Source of the DNA: Methylocaldum sp002005105 | GTDB lineage: Bacteria; Pseudomonadota; Gammaproteobacteria; Methylococcales; Methylococcaceae | DNA: 64,000 nt | Reading direction: 5' to 3' | Assembly (NCBI RefSeq): GCF_051027545.1 | Contig: NZ_CP194902.1 | Coordinates: 3,720,001-3,784,000 of the forward strand | Shown: piece by piece, positions 42,680 through 51,721 of the stretch | Layout: each line of letters starts with the position of its first letter | How positions within the stretch are numbered: position 1 is the first letter of the stretch | The notes under the pieces: generated by a model | What the model was told of the DNA's origin: nothing | The model's database searches: none | What the model saw: the letters and a program-made list of their open reading frames with translations, nothing else | Position numbers and translations under genes: made by a program

Positions 42680-45253
42680 TCAATTGCGTTCTTCAATCCT
42701 AAGATTTCGCACCAGAAACGAGAGTAAGCGAGTATCCGCCCCTAATTTAGTAGGCACTCCATCTGCCTCAAGAAGAACATTGTTGCTCCCTTGACTAAGT
42801 TTAATTGCCATATCAAACGCCACTTCACGGTCCTTTTCTCGGAGATCGACAATACCAATCTGTTTATCGTCCTGCATTATTTTTATCTTGCGCGGATATT
42901 CCGCGCTAGCAATTTTGCCCTTAATGCGTGCATTAGTTTCGATATCTGTACTAATCTCTAACGCTGAAGAACCAGTAGACCATCGCCACCAATTCTGCGC
43001 CTGTCCTTCCAATCCATACCACCCAGACAGAAACTTAAGTTTTGGTGCTTGTACCTCCAGTACTTGCAGGTTTCTTAATGCAAACGATAACAATCGATTA
43101 TCTTGGCCGATCCTAACGGGTTCTTTGTTGACCTGAATTCGAATTTCATTTTTACCTGTGTGCAGCTGCAACAATTGGGGTGGGAATTGCTGAAAACCAG
43201 GCTGCCGAACAAAAATATGGTTCATAGATAAATCGGACGTCAAAACTGTTATTTCCGTCGGTACTTCCGCCCCCATTACTTCTCCTTTCAAGACTACGTT
43301 TACATCCTTAGCCGCTTCGATAGTAAATTTGGCATTTCGATCACACCATCGCCACCAATTACCTGAATTGTCGGTTTCTTTTTCATACCACCCATCACCA
43401 AATTGAATCGGGAACAATAGATCTTTAAGAATGGCAAGGTGTGCAGGTAACTCGGTGAGTGTCCTACTGACGGAATCGGACCTACCCACGACTAGGTGAG
43501 TCTCGCTGAGTACAATATTTCTCGATTTCTCATTCATCCATCCGCTTATGTAACCATCGTTACGCCAATCGCTGAAAACAGGTCTAGGATGAAGAAAATA
43601 AGCTAGCATTTGCCTGTGCTTTATCAGCTCATCATCTGACAATCTCAATTCGACAGGACCGTCAGGGAATTGCTTGTTTATGATCTCGGCTGCTTGCAAA
43701 TAAGCCTCAAAAGGCCGCTCGGAGCCCGTTGTAAGCCGTATCTCTTGAGTTGCACGATAATCGATCCAAGACCCTATTATTGCTGAGAGAATAACGGTGA
43801 TAGCCGTTAGAAATGTTAGAAATATACGTGGTATGCGTAGCGCGCTTAAGCCGGCTGTAGATAAAACGGCGGTTACAGGATACGCCCAATTAGATAATTT
43901 AAACATACTCCAGGTCTGGCCAAAACTCCCCTTTACCCAGGGATTTTCCACGGCAAATCTGAAATAGAAAAACATGAATAAGAAAACGCCTAGACTTGCG
44001 CTTAATGTCAGCAATTGATACCAGGATTTTCTAAGTTGTGATACCACACCAAGTAGCAATAATATGGTTAATAGGCCCGTCGATAAGTTAAAAGCGAATG
44101 CAACTTTTTCTGGAAGTGGAAAACCTGGTCTAATTCCAAGGGCAACCCCCAGAAATTCGATCAATGAGAATGCTATATTCCATCCGACTACAGCCCCAAC
44201 CTGAGTTTTAAGCGCCTTGAGCATCCTCAGTAATTCGTAATTGGCCAGAATTATTACGCATAACCCTGCTATTCCGGTAGCCAAGACTCTTCCGCTTAGT
44301 TGATCGTGTTTAATAACGAGGGTCATAGTAAATGTCGATATTAAAATTAATCCCAAAACTGGGAATAATTCGCTGTATGAGGAGATCAGTCCCACAGTGG
44401 CTATCGCCAGCCAGGCTCCCAATTGTCTATTCCATGTCCGCTTTCTAAGAAAGCGAGTCCACACAGCTAAAGAAAACGTAAAAAAGGCCAGGCCATACAA
44501 TTGAGGAAGAAAACCTAGGCTGATCGAATAGTGAATCGGATTATTCAATATGATCGCAGCGAATGCTCCGCCTAACGCCCAGTATCGAGATAGCCGGATA
44601 GTCCAGCGGCAAGCCAAATAGATAGCTGCGGCGTTCACAACCATTCCTATGGCCATCACGGTGGGATACACCTCCCAAGCCATGGCTCCAGGTATGATTG
44701 ATTGAACGAAAGAGAAAAAATACATAGCCCCCATGCGGAGCCCAAGAAGCTGATATAAGCGTGGTTGGGTCAATACGGGATGAAAGGGATTTGGCTCAGC
44801 TGGTTCTGAAAAAGGATGATCCTGAAGATAGTCGGCGATACTTAAATAAGTAAATGCATCGCCGTAAGAAAAATACGCATGAAATAACAGGATAGGCGTC
44901 AATGCCAACACTATTCCCGTTACGGATATCCCGAGGAATACGAGTAGCGGATGCCACGGGCGATACCAAAACCGATCTTTCTCAAGAGCAACTTTGACGG
45001 CTGATGGTCCACTGAGTAATAAACTAACAGCCAAAATGACAGGACCAGCGATCTTTCCGGGAGCGCCCAATTGCGAGGCCCAACCGAATAACAGCATATA
45101 GGCCGTTATTCCTACCAGGAGCGACGCGGCAACGGTTTCAACACTCAACCGAAAGGGTTTCCAGCTGGCGCATCGAATGGAAATCCACCACCCGAACACT
45201 GCCGCTGTACTGCATACAAAAAACGCCAAGATAGCGCTACCGAGAAACCACAT
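42680..45253 (-). CDS. Large GT-C-like membrane protein with two C-terminal WWRW domains
   Basis: 857 residues. About 14 hydrophobic segments fill residues 1-520, in the manner of GT-C glycosyltransferases or oligosaccharide-processing enzymes; a DAFTYLSIADYL stretch after the fourth segment could be the acidic active-site loop. Behind the membrane part lie a soluble region and two related beta-rich domains (about 612-735 and 736-857), each opening with GWY-x-E and NWWRW and ending with RLLSF-LRNL. I do not recognise a named family. A role in polysaccharide modification or polymer transfer is inferred from the locus and topology. AT-richer than the core genes. Confidence 0.75.
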   Translation of the reverse strand: MWFLGSAILAFFVCSTAAVFGWWISIRCASWKPFRLSVETVAASLLVGITAYMLLFGWASQLGAPGKIAGPVILAVSLLLSGPSAVKVALEKDRFWYRPWHPLLVFLGISVTGIVLALTPILLFHAYFSYGDAFTYLSIADYLQDHPFSEPAEPNPFHPVLTQPRLYQLLGLRMGAMYFFSFVQSIIPGAMAWEVYPTVMAIGMVVNAAAIYLACRWTIRLSRYWALGGAFAAIILNNPIHYSISLGFLPQLYGLAFFTFSLAVWTRFLRKRTWNRQLGAWLAIATVGLISSYSELFPVLGLILISTFTMTLVIKHDQLSGRVLATGIAGLCVIILANYELLRMLKALKTQVGAVVGWNIAFSLIEFLGVALGIRPGFPLPEKVAFAFNLSTGLLTILLLLGVVSQLRKSWYQLLTLSASLGVFLFMFFYFRFAVENPWVKGSFGQTWSMFKLSNWAYPVTAVLSTAGLSALRIPRIFLTFLTAITVILSAIIGSWIDYRATQEIRLTTGSERPFEAYLQAAEIINKQFPDGPVELRLSDDELIKHRQMLAYFLHPRPVFSDWRNDGYISGWMNEKSRNIVLSETHLVVGRSDSVSRTLTELPAHLAILKDLLFPIQFGDGWYEKETDNSGNWWRWCDRNAKFTIEAAKDVNVVLKGEVMGAEVPTEITVLTSDLSMNHIFVRQPGFQQFPPQLLQLHTGKNEIRIQVNKEPVRIGQDNRLLSFALRNLQVLEVQAPKLKFLSGWYGLEGQAQNWWRWSTGSSALEISTDIETNARIKGKIASAEYPRKIKIMQDDKQIGIVDLREKDREVAFDMAIKLSQGSNNVLLEADGVPTKLGADTRLLSFLVRNLRIEERN

Positions 45254-45402
45254 AGCAATGTCGATTAGTAATCAAGAAGATTTGTCTGTGCAATATTCAT
45301 CGGGATTTGAGAGGTTCCGAATCGGTCGAATACGCTTAATGGGGATCTAACGTCTCTAAAAATGCATGCAAAACATAAATTGCAGGGTTCATACAATCGC
45401 CG

Positions 45403-46722
45403 TCAGGCTAGTTGACTGAGTAAAGCTTGTGCGACCGATTTGCCTTCCCGAATCGCATAGTTTGTGCCCCTGTCTTCAGGATATATCTGGGCCATCGTGG
45501 ATATCATCGCGTTTCTAAACGGGGTTTCCCGCCCCGGTACGTATCCCGAGTAATTCCGTTCCGTTACAGGCTGTGCATACTCGGCTCGCCAAACACGATG
45601 CTCTCGCACCCATGAGCGGTCAAGCTCTGGGAACATGCGTCTGAGATGTTCGAGTGCGAAGTCCAGATACCGGTCGTCCGCATAACCCCAGACGGGATCT
45701 TCCGTAGCCAGGTAGCGCGAAATGAATACGATGTGGTTTCCGTTGTAGTTTTCAGGACGATCGAAATTTGTGTGTTCGATGACACCCACAAATGGAAAGC
45801 CCGGATCATTTACATTCAGCCAGTAGGTGTCCGATAAGCTTCGGTCTAGCTGCAGAACGAGGCAAACGTTGCCCAGATAATTCACTCGACGCAGCGATTG
45901 AATCCAGTTGGCGTCGGCTACCCCTTCAAGAATATTGGCGATAACCGAGAACGAGGGCGTAAACAGAAACTGCCTGCCAAGAACTTCTCCGGCAGGGGTG
46001 ACAAGCGCCTCGATTTGGCCTTCGTTAGATCGGACACCTGTCACGGGACTACCGTAACGGATTTCGCCGCCGTGTTTGCAGATTTCGTCCGCCATCGCTC
46101 GAGCCAGGCGTCCGAACCCTCCCTTGAAATAAGCCAGCTGTTCCCCACCCTGTTTGTCCCTGGTGCTGCCCCTCAACACGAGCTTCTTCCAAAACCATAC
46201 GGCATTTACGGCATCCGCATAGACGGAAAATTTAGACCGGATCAACGGCTCCCAGACGATACGAAACACGTTGGATCCGCATAGGGGCTCCAGCCATTCC
46301 CGAATCGACAGATGCTCGATGGTCTTCCAATCCTTGATTCTCCTGACCTGAAACACGAGCAGACCTAAGCGAATGCGATCAATAAAGGAGAGCGGGGAGA
46401 ATCGTAGCAGGTCAAGCGGTGTTGAGAGGCGCCAAAAGCGGCCGTTGTAGTACATCCCTGTACGGGATGGCAAGATAACGATCTGATTATCGAGTCCCAG
46501 CTCTTTCACCAATTGCGGTACGTACTCGTCATTAGTGAACCAGTGGTGATAGAACTTCTCGATGCTGACGCCGTTACGGAACTCGAATGTTCCCGCGAGC
46601 CCCCCGGGAGCAGTATCCGCCTCAAGGAGCATCACTTTTTTCCCTGCCCGGGCGAGTTCGAGACCCGCTGTGAGTCCCGTGAATCCGGCGCCAACGATAA
46701 CAGCATCGTATTGATTCGTCAT
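45403..46722 (-). CDS. FAD-dependent oxidoreductase (protoporphyrinogen oxidase/amine oxidase-like)
   Basis: 439 residues. FAD-binding GxGxxG at GAGFTGLTAGLELA (about 11-24), LLEADTAPGGLAGTF, and a C-terminal GRETPFRNAMISTMAQIYPEDRGTNYAIREGKSVA that closes the FAD site. Members of this NAD(P)/FAD group occur in many O-antigen and glycolipid clusters, and UDP-galactopyranose mutase is a distant fold relative, but the substrate is not known. It lies 31 bp downstream of the flippase-like gene and reads with it. Confidence 0.8.
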   Translation of the reverse strand: MTNQYDAVIVGAGFTGLTAGLELARAGKKVMLLEADTAPGGLAGTFEFRNGVSIEKFYHHWFTNDEYVPQLVKELGLDNQIVILPSRTGMYYNGRFWRLSTPLDLLRFSPLSFIDRIRLGLLVFQVRRIKDWKTIEHLSIREWLEPLCGSNVFRIVWEPLIRSKFSVYADAVNAVWFWKKLVLRGSTRDKQGGEQLAYFKGGFGRLARAMADEICKHGGEIRYGSPVTGVRSNEGQIEALVTPAGEVLGRQFLFTPSFSVIANILEGVADANWIQSLRRVNYLGNVCLVLQLDRSLSDTYWLNVNDPGFPFVGVIEHTNFDRPENYNGNHIVFISRYLATEDPVWGYADDRYLDFALEHLRRMFPELDRSWVREHRVWRAEYAQPVTERNYSGYVPGRETPFRNAMISTMAQIYPEDRGTNYAIREGKSVAQALLSQLA

Positions 46723-46753
46723 TTTTGTACTCTTGAATTTCGAGAAATTGCTG

Positions 46754-47815
46754 TCAGGCGGCCGGTTCGCTTGCGACCTTCCGCCCTTTGAAAAGACTTG
46801 GACTGGCGAGGATCGCTATCGCACCCGCCAAAGTAGTTGGCAACCAAAGTGCGAAATGCGCTAAAACAGCAAAACTTGCGGCTTGGGTGGAACTGCCACC
46901 CAAGAATGTGGCCGCGGAAAACGCGGCCAAATGGAATGTACCGACATAACCGGGCGAAGACGGAACCAGAGTGGAGAGTGTCGAAACAGCCATGATCATG
47001 AGCGCTGAAGCAATTCCTCCGCTGAGCCCTAGGCCTTCCAGCAAGGCCCAAAAGAGTCCGGCTTCACCAATCCATACCAGGGCTGAAAGCAAAAAGAGAA
47101 GAAACAACGCTTTGGGACGAGACATGCCACCAAGGTCGTGGATCAGATCTTTGACCAACTCCAAACTCTTCCCGATGCGTACCCACCTGTGATGTTGGGC
47201 AGAATGTTGAATCCTGGTCAGGATACCAGCAACGAACGTATTGAACGCGACCATGAAAAGCAACGTGACCCCACCAAATAGCGACAGCACCGCCACGCTC
47301 TCACCGAGCCAATTCGGCAGACTCATAGGTGGACTAAGCGAGAGGCCAATCCCCAAACTGATTAGCAATGTCAGAAGATCGATCAAGCGCTCGAGCAGCA
47401 AGCTTGCAGTTGCCGTTACTCGACGCACTCCAATGGCAGCAGGAAAAACCAAAGCGCGCACAACATCGCCGGCCCGGAACGGAAGCACATTATTGAGAGT
47501 GATCGAACCCAAGAAAGGAGCGGCGCAGGCCAAACCGCTAACCTGCGCGCCACCGACCCGAAGCATGATAGACCAGCGTTGGATGCGCACGGCGTAACCG
47601 AATGCCAACGATGCGATAGCCAGTCCGACGTACTGCCATTGAAGGCGGTAGAGCGCTTTTAGAAGCTTTTCGAGTTCGATCTGCCGAAAAATCAGCCACA
47701 GGCAGACAATCGATATTACGATTCCGACAATCTGTCGCAACCAAGATCGTTTCTTGGGCGTCTTGCCTTGATCGGTTGAGCTTGAATCCGATGATGATGG
47801 TTCCAACAAACTCAT
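46754..47815 (-). CDS. LPG_synthase_TM (UPF0104) membrane protein
   Basis: 353 residues from the ATG at 47815, whose ATGA overlaps the stop of rfbF; a longer frame to 47974 only rereads rfbF. Seven to eight membrane segments with family landmarks: LRRLQW-type YRLQWQYVGLAIASLAFGYAVRIQRWSIML, LNNVLPFRAGDVVRALVF, ERLIDLLTLL, and VPSSPGYVGTFHLAA. The family includes the flippase half of MprF and many proteins in glycolipid loci; here a role in lipid-linked sugar handling is inferred. Confidence 0.85.
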   Translation of the reverse strand: MSLLEPSSSDSSSTDQGKTPKKRSWLRQIVGIVISIVCLWLIFRQIELEKLLKALYRLQWQYVGLAIASLAFGYAVRIQRWSIMLRVGGAQVSGLACAAPFLGSITLNNVLPFRAGDVVRALVFPAAIGVRRVTATASLLLERLIDLLTLLISLGIGLSLSPPMSLPNWLGESVAVLSLFGGVTLLFMVAFNTFVAGILTRIQHSAQHHRWVRIGKSLELVKDLIHDLGGMSRPKALFLLFLLSALVWIGEAGLFWALLEGLGLSGGIASALMIMAVSTLSTLVPSSPGYVGTFHLAAFSAATFLGGSSTQAASFAVLAHFALWLPTTLAGAIAILASPSLFKGRKVASEPAA

Positions 47816-48591
47816 CGACGATCCCAGACGGCCCAATACGCCTGACCTTTTTCCCACAAACTTTCCAACTGGCGTTTGTCGCGCAACGTGTCGCACGGTT
47901 GCCAATAGCCATGATGTTGGAAAGCCGCCAATTGCCCATCTGATGCAAGATTCTTCAGAGGCGCCTGCTCCCACGATGTTTCGTCGCCCTTGATATAGTC
48001 GATGACCTGCGGTTCAAGAACAAAAAACCCTCCATTAATCCATCCGATCTCGTCGCTCGGCTTTTCTTCAAAGCTGAAGACATGGCTATGCTCGCCCATG
48101 TTCAGTACACCAAAGCGGCCGGGTGGTTGAACTGCAGCCACGGTCGCCAGCTTCCCGTGTTTACGATGAAAATTGATCTCTGCCGAAATATCGATGTCGG
48201 AAAGTCCGTCGCCATAGGTCAGACAAAACGTTTCATTGTCCAAATAACGGGCGACACGTTTGAGTCGGCCGCCAGTCATCGTTTCCGGACCGGTATCTAT
48301 AAGCGTTACCTTCCAATCCTCCGATTGGGAGTTGAGTATCCGGTGATCACCAGTGCTAAGACTAATTTCGAGGTCGGCAGTGTGGCGATAATAATTAAAG
48401 AAAAATTCCTTGATTACGTAACCTTTGTAGCCAAGGCAAATAATGAAATCATTTACCCCATGATAGCTATACATTTTCATGATGTGCCAAAGCAAAGGCC
48501 GCCCGCCGACTTCAACCATGGGCTTAGGAATATGATCCGACTCCTCGGCTATACGAGTTCCCAATCCACCGGCAAGAATAACCGCTTTCAC
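47812..48591 (-). CDS. rfbF: Glucose-1-phosphate cytidylyltransferase
   Basis: 259 residues from a GTG at 48591 that has GGGGGA seven bases upstream; the ATG at 48606 is part of that ribosome site. KAVILAGGLGTRIAEESDHIPKPMVEVGGRPLLWHIMK is the canonical start, with FCLTYGDGLSDIDI carrying the metal-binding Asp and GWINGGFFVLEP later. It forms CDP-glucose from glucose-1-phosphate and CTP, the first step to CDP-linked deoxy sugars. Partner of rfbG at 50543. Confidence 0.96.
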   Translation of the reverse strand: MKAVILAGGLGTRIAEESDHIPKPMVEVGGRPLLWHIMKMYSYHGVNDFIICLGYKGYVIKEFFFNYYRHTADLEISLSTGDHRILNSQSEDWKVTLIDTGPETMTGGRLKRVARYLDNETFCLTYGDGLSDIDISAEINFHRKHGKLATVAAVQPPGRFGVLNMGEHSHVFSFEEKPSDEIGWINGGFFVLEPQVIDYIKGDETSWEQAPLKNLASDGQLAAFQHHGYWQPCDTLRDKRQLESLWEKGQAYWAVWDRR

Positions 48592-48608
48592 AAAATATTC
48601 CCCCATAT

Positions 48609-49613
48609 TTAAAGTTTTAACTCATCAGCCCCAAAATTAAGGCTCTGTTCAATTATCGCGATAGGTTCTTGTCTAAGAATCATGTAAATTCGTAGCAGAT
48701 ACTCGCCTAGAACACCGAGTAACAACGACTGAAAACCGATTCCGAACAATACAAGAATGTGAATACTCGCAAGGCCGCGAGGCAGATCCGGGTGGAAGTA
48801 TTTAAGGAATAAATAGTAAACCGTACCGATTACGCTGATACCAACAAGAAAAAGCCCAGCGTAACTTGCTATTCTTAACGGAACTACGGAATGATTAAAC
48901 ACCCCGGTCATTCCAAGTCGAACTAATTGTCCCAGTCGAAATTTACTTTTTCCTGCAACGCGGGAACATCGGTCATACGGGATACCTATTTGTTTAAATC
49001 CTATGCCAGCAATTATCCCTCGTAGATAGGGACTAGCCGAACGGTATTTTTGCAATGTTGTTATGACCTTTCGATCAATTAGACGAAAGTCTCCAGCATC
49101 ACGAGGAATAGGATATTCGCTGATTTTGTCTATGATCCAGTAACCGACCTTTCGGAAGATATTAATGAGCCATCCCTCCGGACGCTTCCTACGTATTCCA
49201 TAAATGACGTGATAACCTTGTTTCCACAACTCAAAAAATGTTTCCAGCATTTCAGGCGGGTCTTGGAGGTCCGCGTCGATCTGCAGCACCGCCTCACCAC
49301 GGGTGTGGATGTAATTTGCCAATATCGAGCGTTGGAAACCCACATTTTTGGAGAATCGAATGGCACGGACGCGACTATCGCGTTCAGCCAACTCAGTCAG
49401 CCTTTCCCACGTTCTGTCATCGGAATGATTATCGGTAAACACAAACTCCAATTCGCACTTACCCTCCATGCGAGCGGCAAGTTTATCAAGTCGCTCGTAA
49501 AGTGCGTCCAGGTTTTCCGCCTCATTCAGAACCGGCACCGTAATAGAAATCAAAGGGAGCGTGCTAGCATTTAGGTTGGGTAATGGGGATGCTGTCACAG
49601 AGTTTATACTCAC
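48609..49613 (-). CDS. GT2 polyprenyl-phosphate glycosyltransferase (DPM1/GtrB-like)
   Basis: 334 residues from a GTG at 49613 that overlaps the preceding stop by four bases (GTGA). GT2 domain: ISITVPVLNEAENLDALYERL, FTDNHSDD, FSKNVGFQRSILANY, QIDADLQDPPEM (DxD), GIRRKRPEGW, PRDAGDFRLIDRKV. Two C-terminal membrane segments (about 230-252 and 266-290) are typical of GtrB-type enzymes that load a sugar onto undecaprenyl phosphate. Donor unknown. Confidence 0.9.
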   Translation of the reverse strand: MSINSVTASPLPNLNASTLPLISITVPVLNEAENLDALYERLDKLAARMEGKCELEFVFTDNHSDDRTWERLTELAERDSRVRAIRFSKNVGFQRSILANYIHTRGEAVLQIDADLQDPPEMLETFFELWKQGYHVIYGIRRKRPEGWLINIFRKVGYWIIDKISEYPIPRDAGDFRLIDRKVITTLQKYRSASPYLRGIIAGIGFKQIGIPYDRCSRVAGKSKFRLGQLVRLGMTGVFNHSVVPLRIASYAGLFLVGISVIGTVYYLFLKYFHPDLPRGLASIHILVLFGIGFQSLLLGVLGEYLLRIYMILRQEPIAIIEQSLNFGADELKL

Positions 49614-50533
49614 GTGTAGATAATGCTTCTTAACTCTTTTATGGTGGCCCCTATACCGTCCTCCATATTGTATTTTGGACACCATCCACAGACATTTTTG
49701 AGGATCGACGAATCTCCTACTACGTAGGGAAGATCATCGGGACGCAAAGGCAAGGCCCCAAACTTGAGCAATGACTCGTCCGCTTTCAGCACACGAGCAA
49801 CGGTTCGCGAAAAATCGGAAACTGTATGCCCAACCCCTGTTGCGAGATTATAAGCACCACTTGCTAATCTCTTTTCGATCACGGCCTCTAGTGTCGAAAT
49901 CAGACCGCTACAGGCATCATCGATATACACGAAATCTCGAATTTGGGTGCCGGCCGAAAGCTCGACAGGCTGGTTAGCCGTCAAATTTCGCAGCAACGAT
50001 GGCAGTAAACGGTGTGGCGCTTCGCCGGGACCATATACATTAAACAATCTCACAACCCCAACGGGGATGTCATGCACTGCACCCTGAGCAAGCGCTAACA
50101 TGCCGCCGGCTGCCTTTGAAGCGCCATATAGCTTGCCTGTCTCGAGTGGAGACTCTTCCATCAAGGGTGCAGCGATATGAGGAGATCGATATTCCGCACT
50201 ACTTCCCGCAAGTATTATTGCCTTTGCCCCGGTTTTTGCAGCAACCGATACCATTACTCCAGGCAAAAGGCTATTGATCTGCATGAGCGACAAACTGCCC
50301 CTGTCACTAGGATGCACTCCCGCCGCCGCGAGATGAATAACGGCATCAAAACTGCAATTATGTACAGCGTATTCGATACGCTCCGGCTCCAAGGCCGGAA
50401 GCACAATACTTTCGGTATGGGGTATGTCACATGGTCGGCGCCCTAGCGACACTATTGAAACACCTCGGGAAATCAATAGTTTCACCAATCGGTGGCCGAT
50501 AAATCCCGAGGCGCCTGTCAAAAGAATTCGCAC
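49610..50533 (-). CDS. NAD-dependent epimerase/reductase (extended SDR)
   Basis: 307 residues, GTG start. LLTGASGFIGHRLVKLL (about 4-20), VIHLAAAGVHPS, SSAEYRSP, YGASK dyad (LYGASKAAGG) and FNVYGPGEAPHRLLPSLL. Its place nine bases after rfbG and four before the GtrB-like gene suggests that it acts on the CDP-4-keto-6-deoxyglucose made by RfbG, for instance as a 4-reductase giving a CDP-6-deoxyhexose, as in the CDP-abequose/6-deoxygulose reductase group. That substrate is inference. Confidence 0.83.
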   Translation of the reverse strand: MRILLTGASGFIGHRLVKLLISRGVSIVSLGRRPCDIPHTESIVLPALEPERIEYAVHNCSFDAVIHLAAAGVHPSDRGSLSLMQINSLLPGVMVSVAAKTGAKAIILAGSSAEYRSPHIAAPLMEESPLETGKLYGASKAAGGMLALAQGAVHDIPVGVVRLFNVYGPGEAPHRLLPSLLRNLTANQPVELSAGTQIRDFVYIDDACSGLISTLEAVIEKRLASGAYNLATGVGHTVSDFSRTVARVLKADESLLKFGALPLRPDDLPYVVGDSSILKNVCGWCPKYNMEDGIGATIKELRSIIYT

Positions 50534-50542
50534 GAGCGTCCC

Positions 50543-51637
50543 TCACTTCTGCAAATCTGCAAGGGCCGCGCGCCACGATTGAAGCTGAGTCAATGACAGA
50601 TTTCGTACGTCAGAGGGGCTTCGATAATATTCACGATACCAGGCGGCCGTTTCGGCAATCACTTGGTGAGTATTCCATGGCGAGATCCAGCCGAGCTGGT
50701 TTCTAGCCAAGGAACTATCCAAAGCGAGAGCACCTGCCTCCGACAGCGGGTTCTCCATATACTCAAGGTCTGGACGCGACCATTCCTCGGATAAAACTTC
50801 CAATACTTCTCTAACAGTGAAAATTTGTGGGTCCTGTGGACCGAGATTCCACGGCTTGGCGTACTTGCCTGGATCTTTCAGCAGGCCCGCCAGCAGCATC
50901 AAGTATCCTTGAACCAGAGCCAGCACGTGTTGCCAAGGCCGAGTGGCATCGGGATAACGTAAAGTAAGCTTGGAATCCGAAACCACTGCACGTACAAAAT
51001 CAGGAATTAGCCGATCCTCGGACCAGTCGCCCCCACCGATAATATTTCCGCCACGAGCCGTAGCAATAGCCAGCCCTGTGCCATCCGTCTTACCGTATGA
51101 GACCCTATAACTGTCGATTACCAATTCAGCAGCGGCTTTCGATGCGCTGTATGGGTCCTTGCCGCCCAAGGGGTCGTTCTCGCGATATGGCCAAAGCCAC
51201 TCGTTATTCTTGTATACCTTATCTGTTGTAATACATACCGCTCCTTTTACGGAGGAGCTCCCGCGTGCGGACTCAAGAATATGCACAGTGCCGATTGTAT
51301 TTGTTGCAAATGTCGACACCGGCTCTCGATAAGAACGTCGTACCAATGGCTGAGCCGCCAGGTGCAACACTAGATCGGGCCGAAAACCACAAAGAAACGT
51401 ATCCAATTTTGCGTAATCGCAAATATCTCCATATTCGGAAATGATTTCTTGGTCTAAGCCCAACTCCAGATAAAGAGATGGTTCGGTCTCCGGAGGCAGT
51501 GAAAAACCCGCGATTTCAGCACCGATTGCCTTTAACCATAAGCATGCCCAACTCCCAGTAAAACCGGTATGGCCCGTTACCAATATTTTCTTTCCACATA
51601 ACCTCTGCTCGAAATCGAGCAAAGAAATAGAACGCAT
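50543..51637 (-). CDS. rfbG: CDP-glucose 4,6-dehydratase
   Basis: 364 residues. GKKILVTGHTGFTGSWACLWLKAIGAEIAGFSLPP (about 15-49, the RfbG-type Trp after the Rossmann turn), VLHLAAQPLVRRSYREPVSTFATNTIGTVH, TTDKVYKN, DPYSASKAAAELV (YxxxK), ARGGNIIGGGDWSEDRLIPD and RPWQHVLALVQGYL. It makes CDP-4-keto-6-deoxy-D-glucose. No E1 dehydrase (RfbH-type) is present in the window, so a 3,6-dideoxy sugar is not the obvious product. Confidence 0.96.
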   Translation of the reverse strand: MRSISLLDFEQRLCGKKILVTGHTGFTGSWACLWLKAIGAEIAGFSLPPETEPSLYLELGLDQEIISEYGDICDYAKLDTFLCGFRPDLVLHLAAQPLVRRSYREPVSTFATNTIGTVHILESARGSSSVKGAVCITTDKVYKNNEWLWPYRENDPLGGKDPYSASKAAAELVIDSYRVSYGKTDGTGLAIATARGGNIIGGGDWSEDRLIPDFVRAVVSDSKLTLRYPDATRPWQHVLALVQGYLMLLAGLLKDPGKYAKPWNLGPQDPQIFTVREVLEVLSEEWSRPDLEYMENPLSEAGALALDSSLARNQLGWISPWNTHQVIAETAAWYREYYRSPSDVRNLSLTQLQSWRAALADLQK

Positions 51638-51721
51638 ATTAAGCCTTTTTAGTGATGTCAGTTATCGCTCTCCAAGCCGATAAGTTGACTCAAGAGGCGC
51701 AAGGAATAAAAAGATAGCTAC

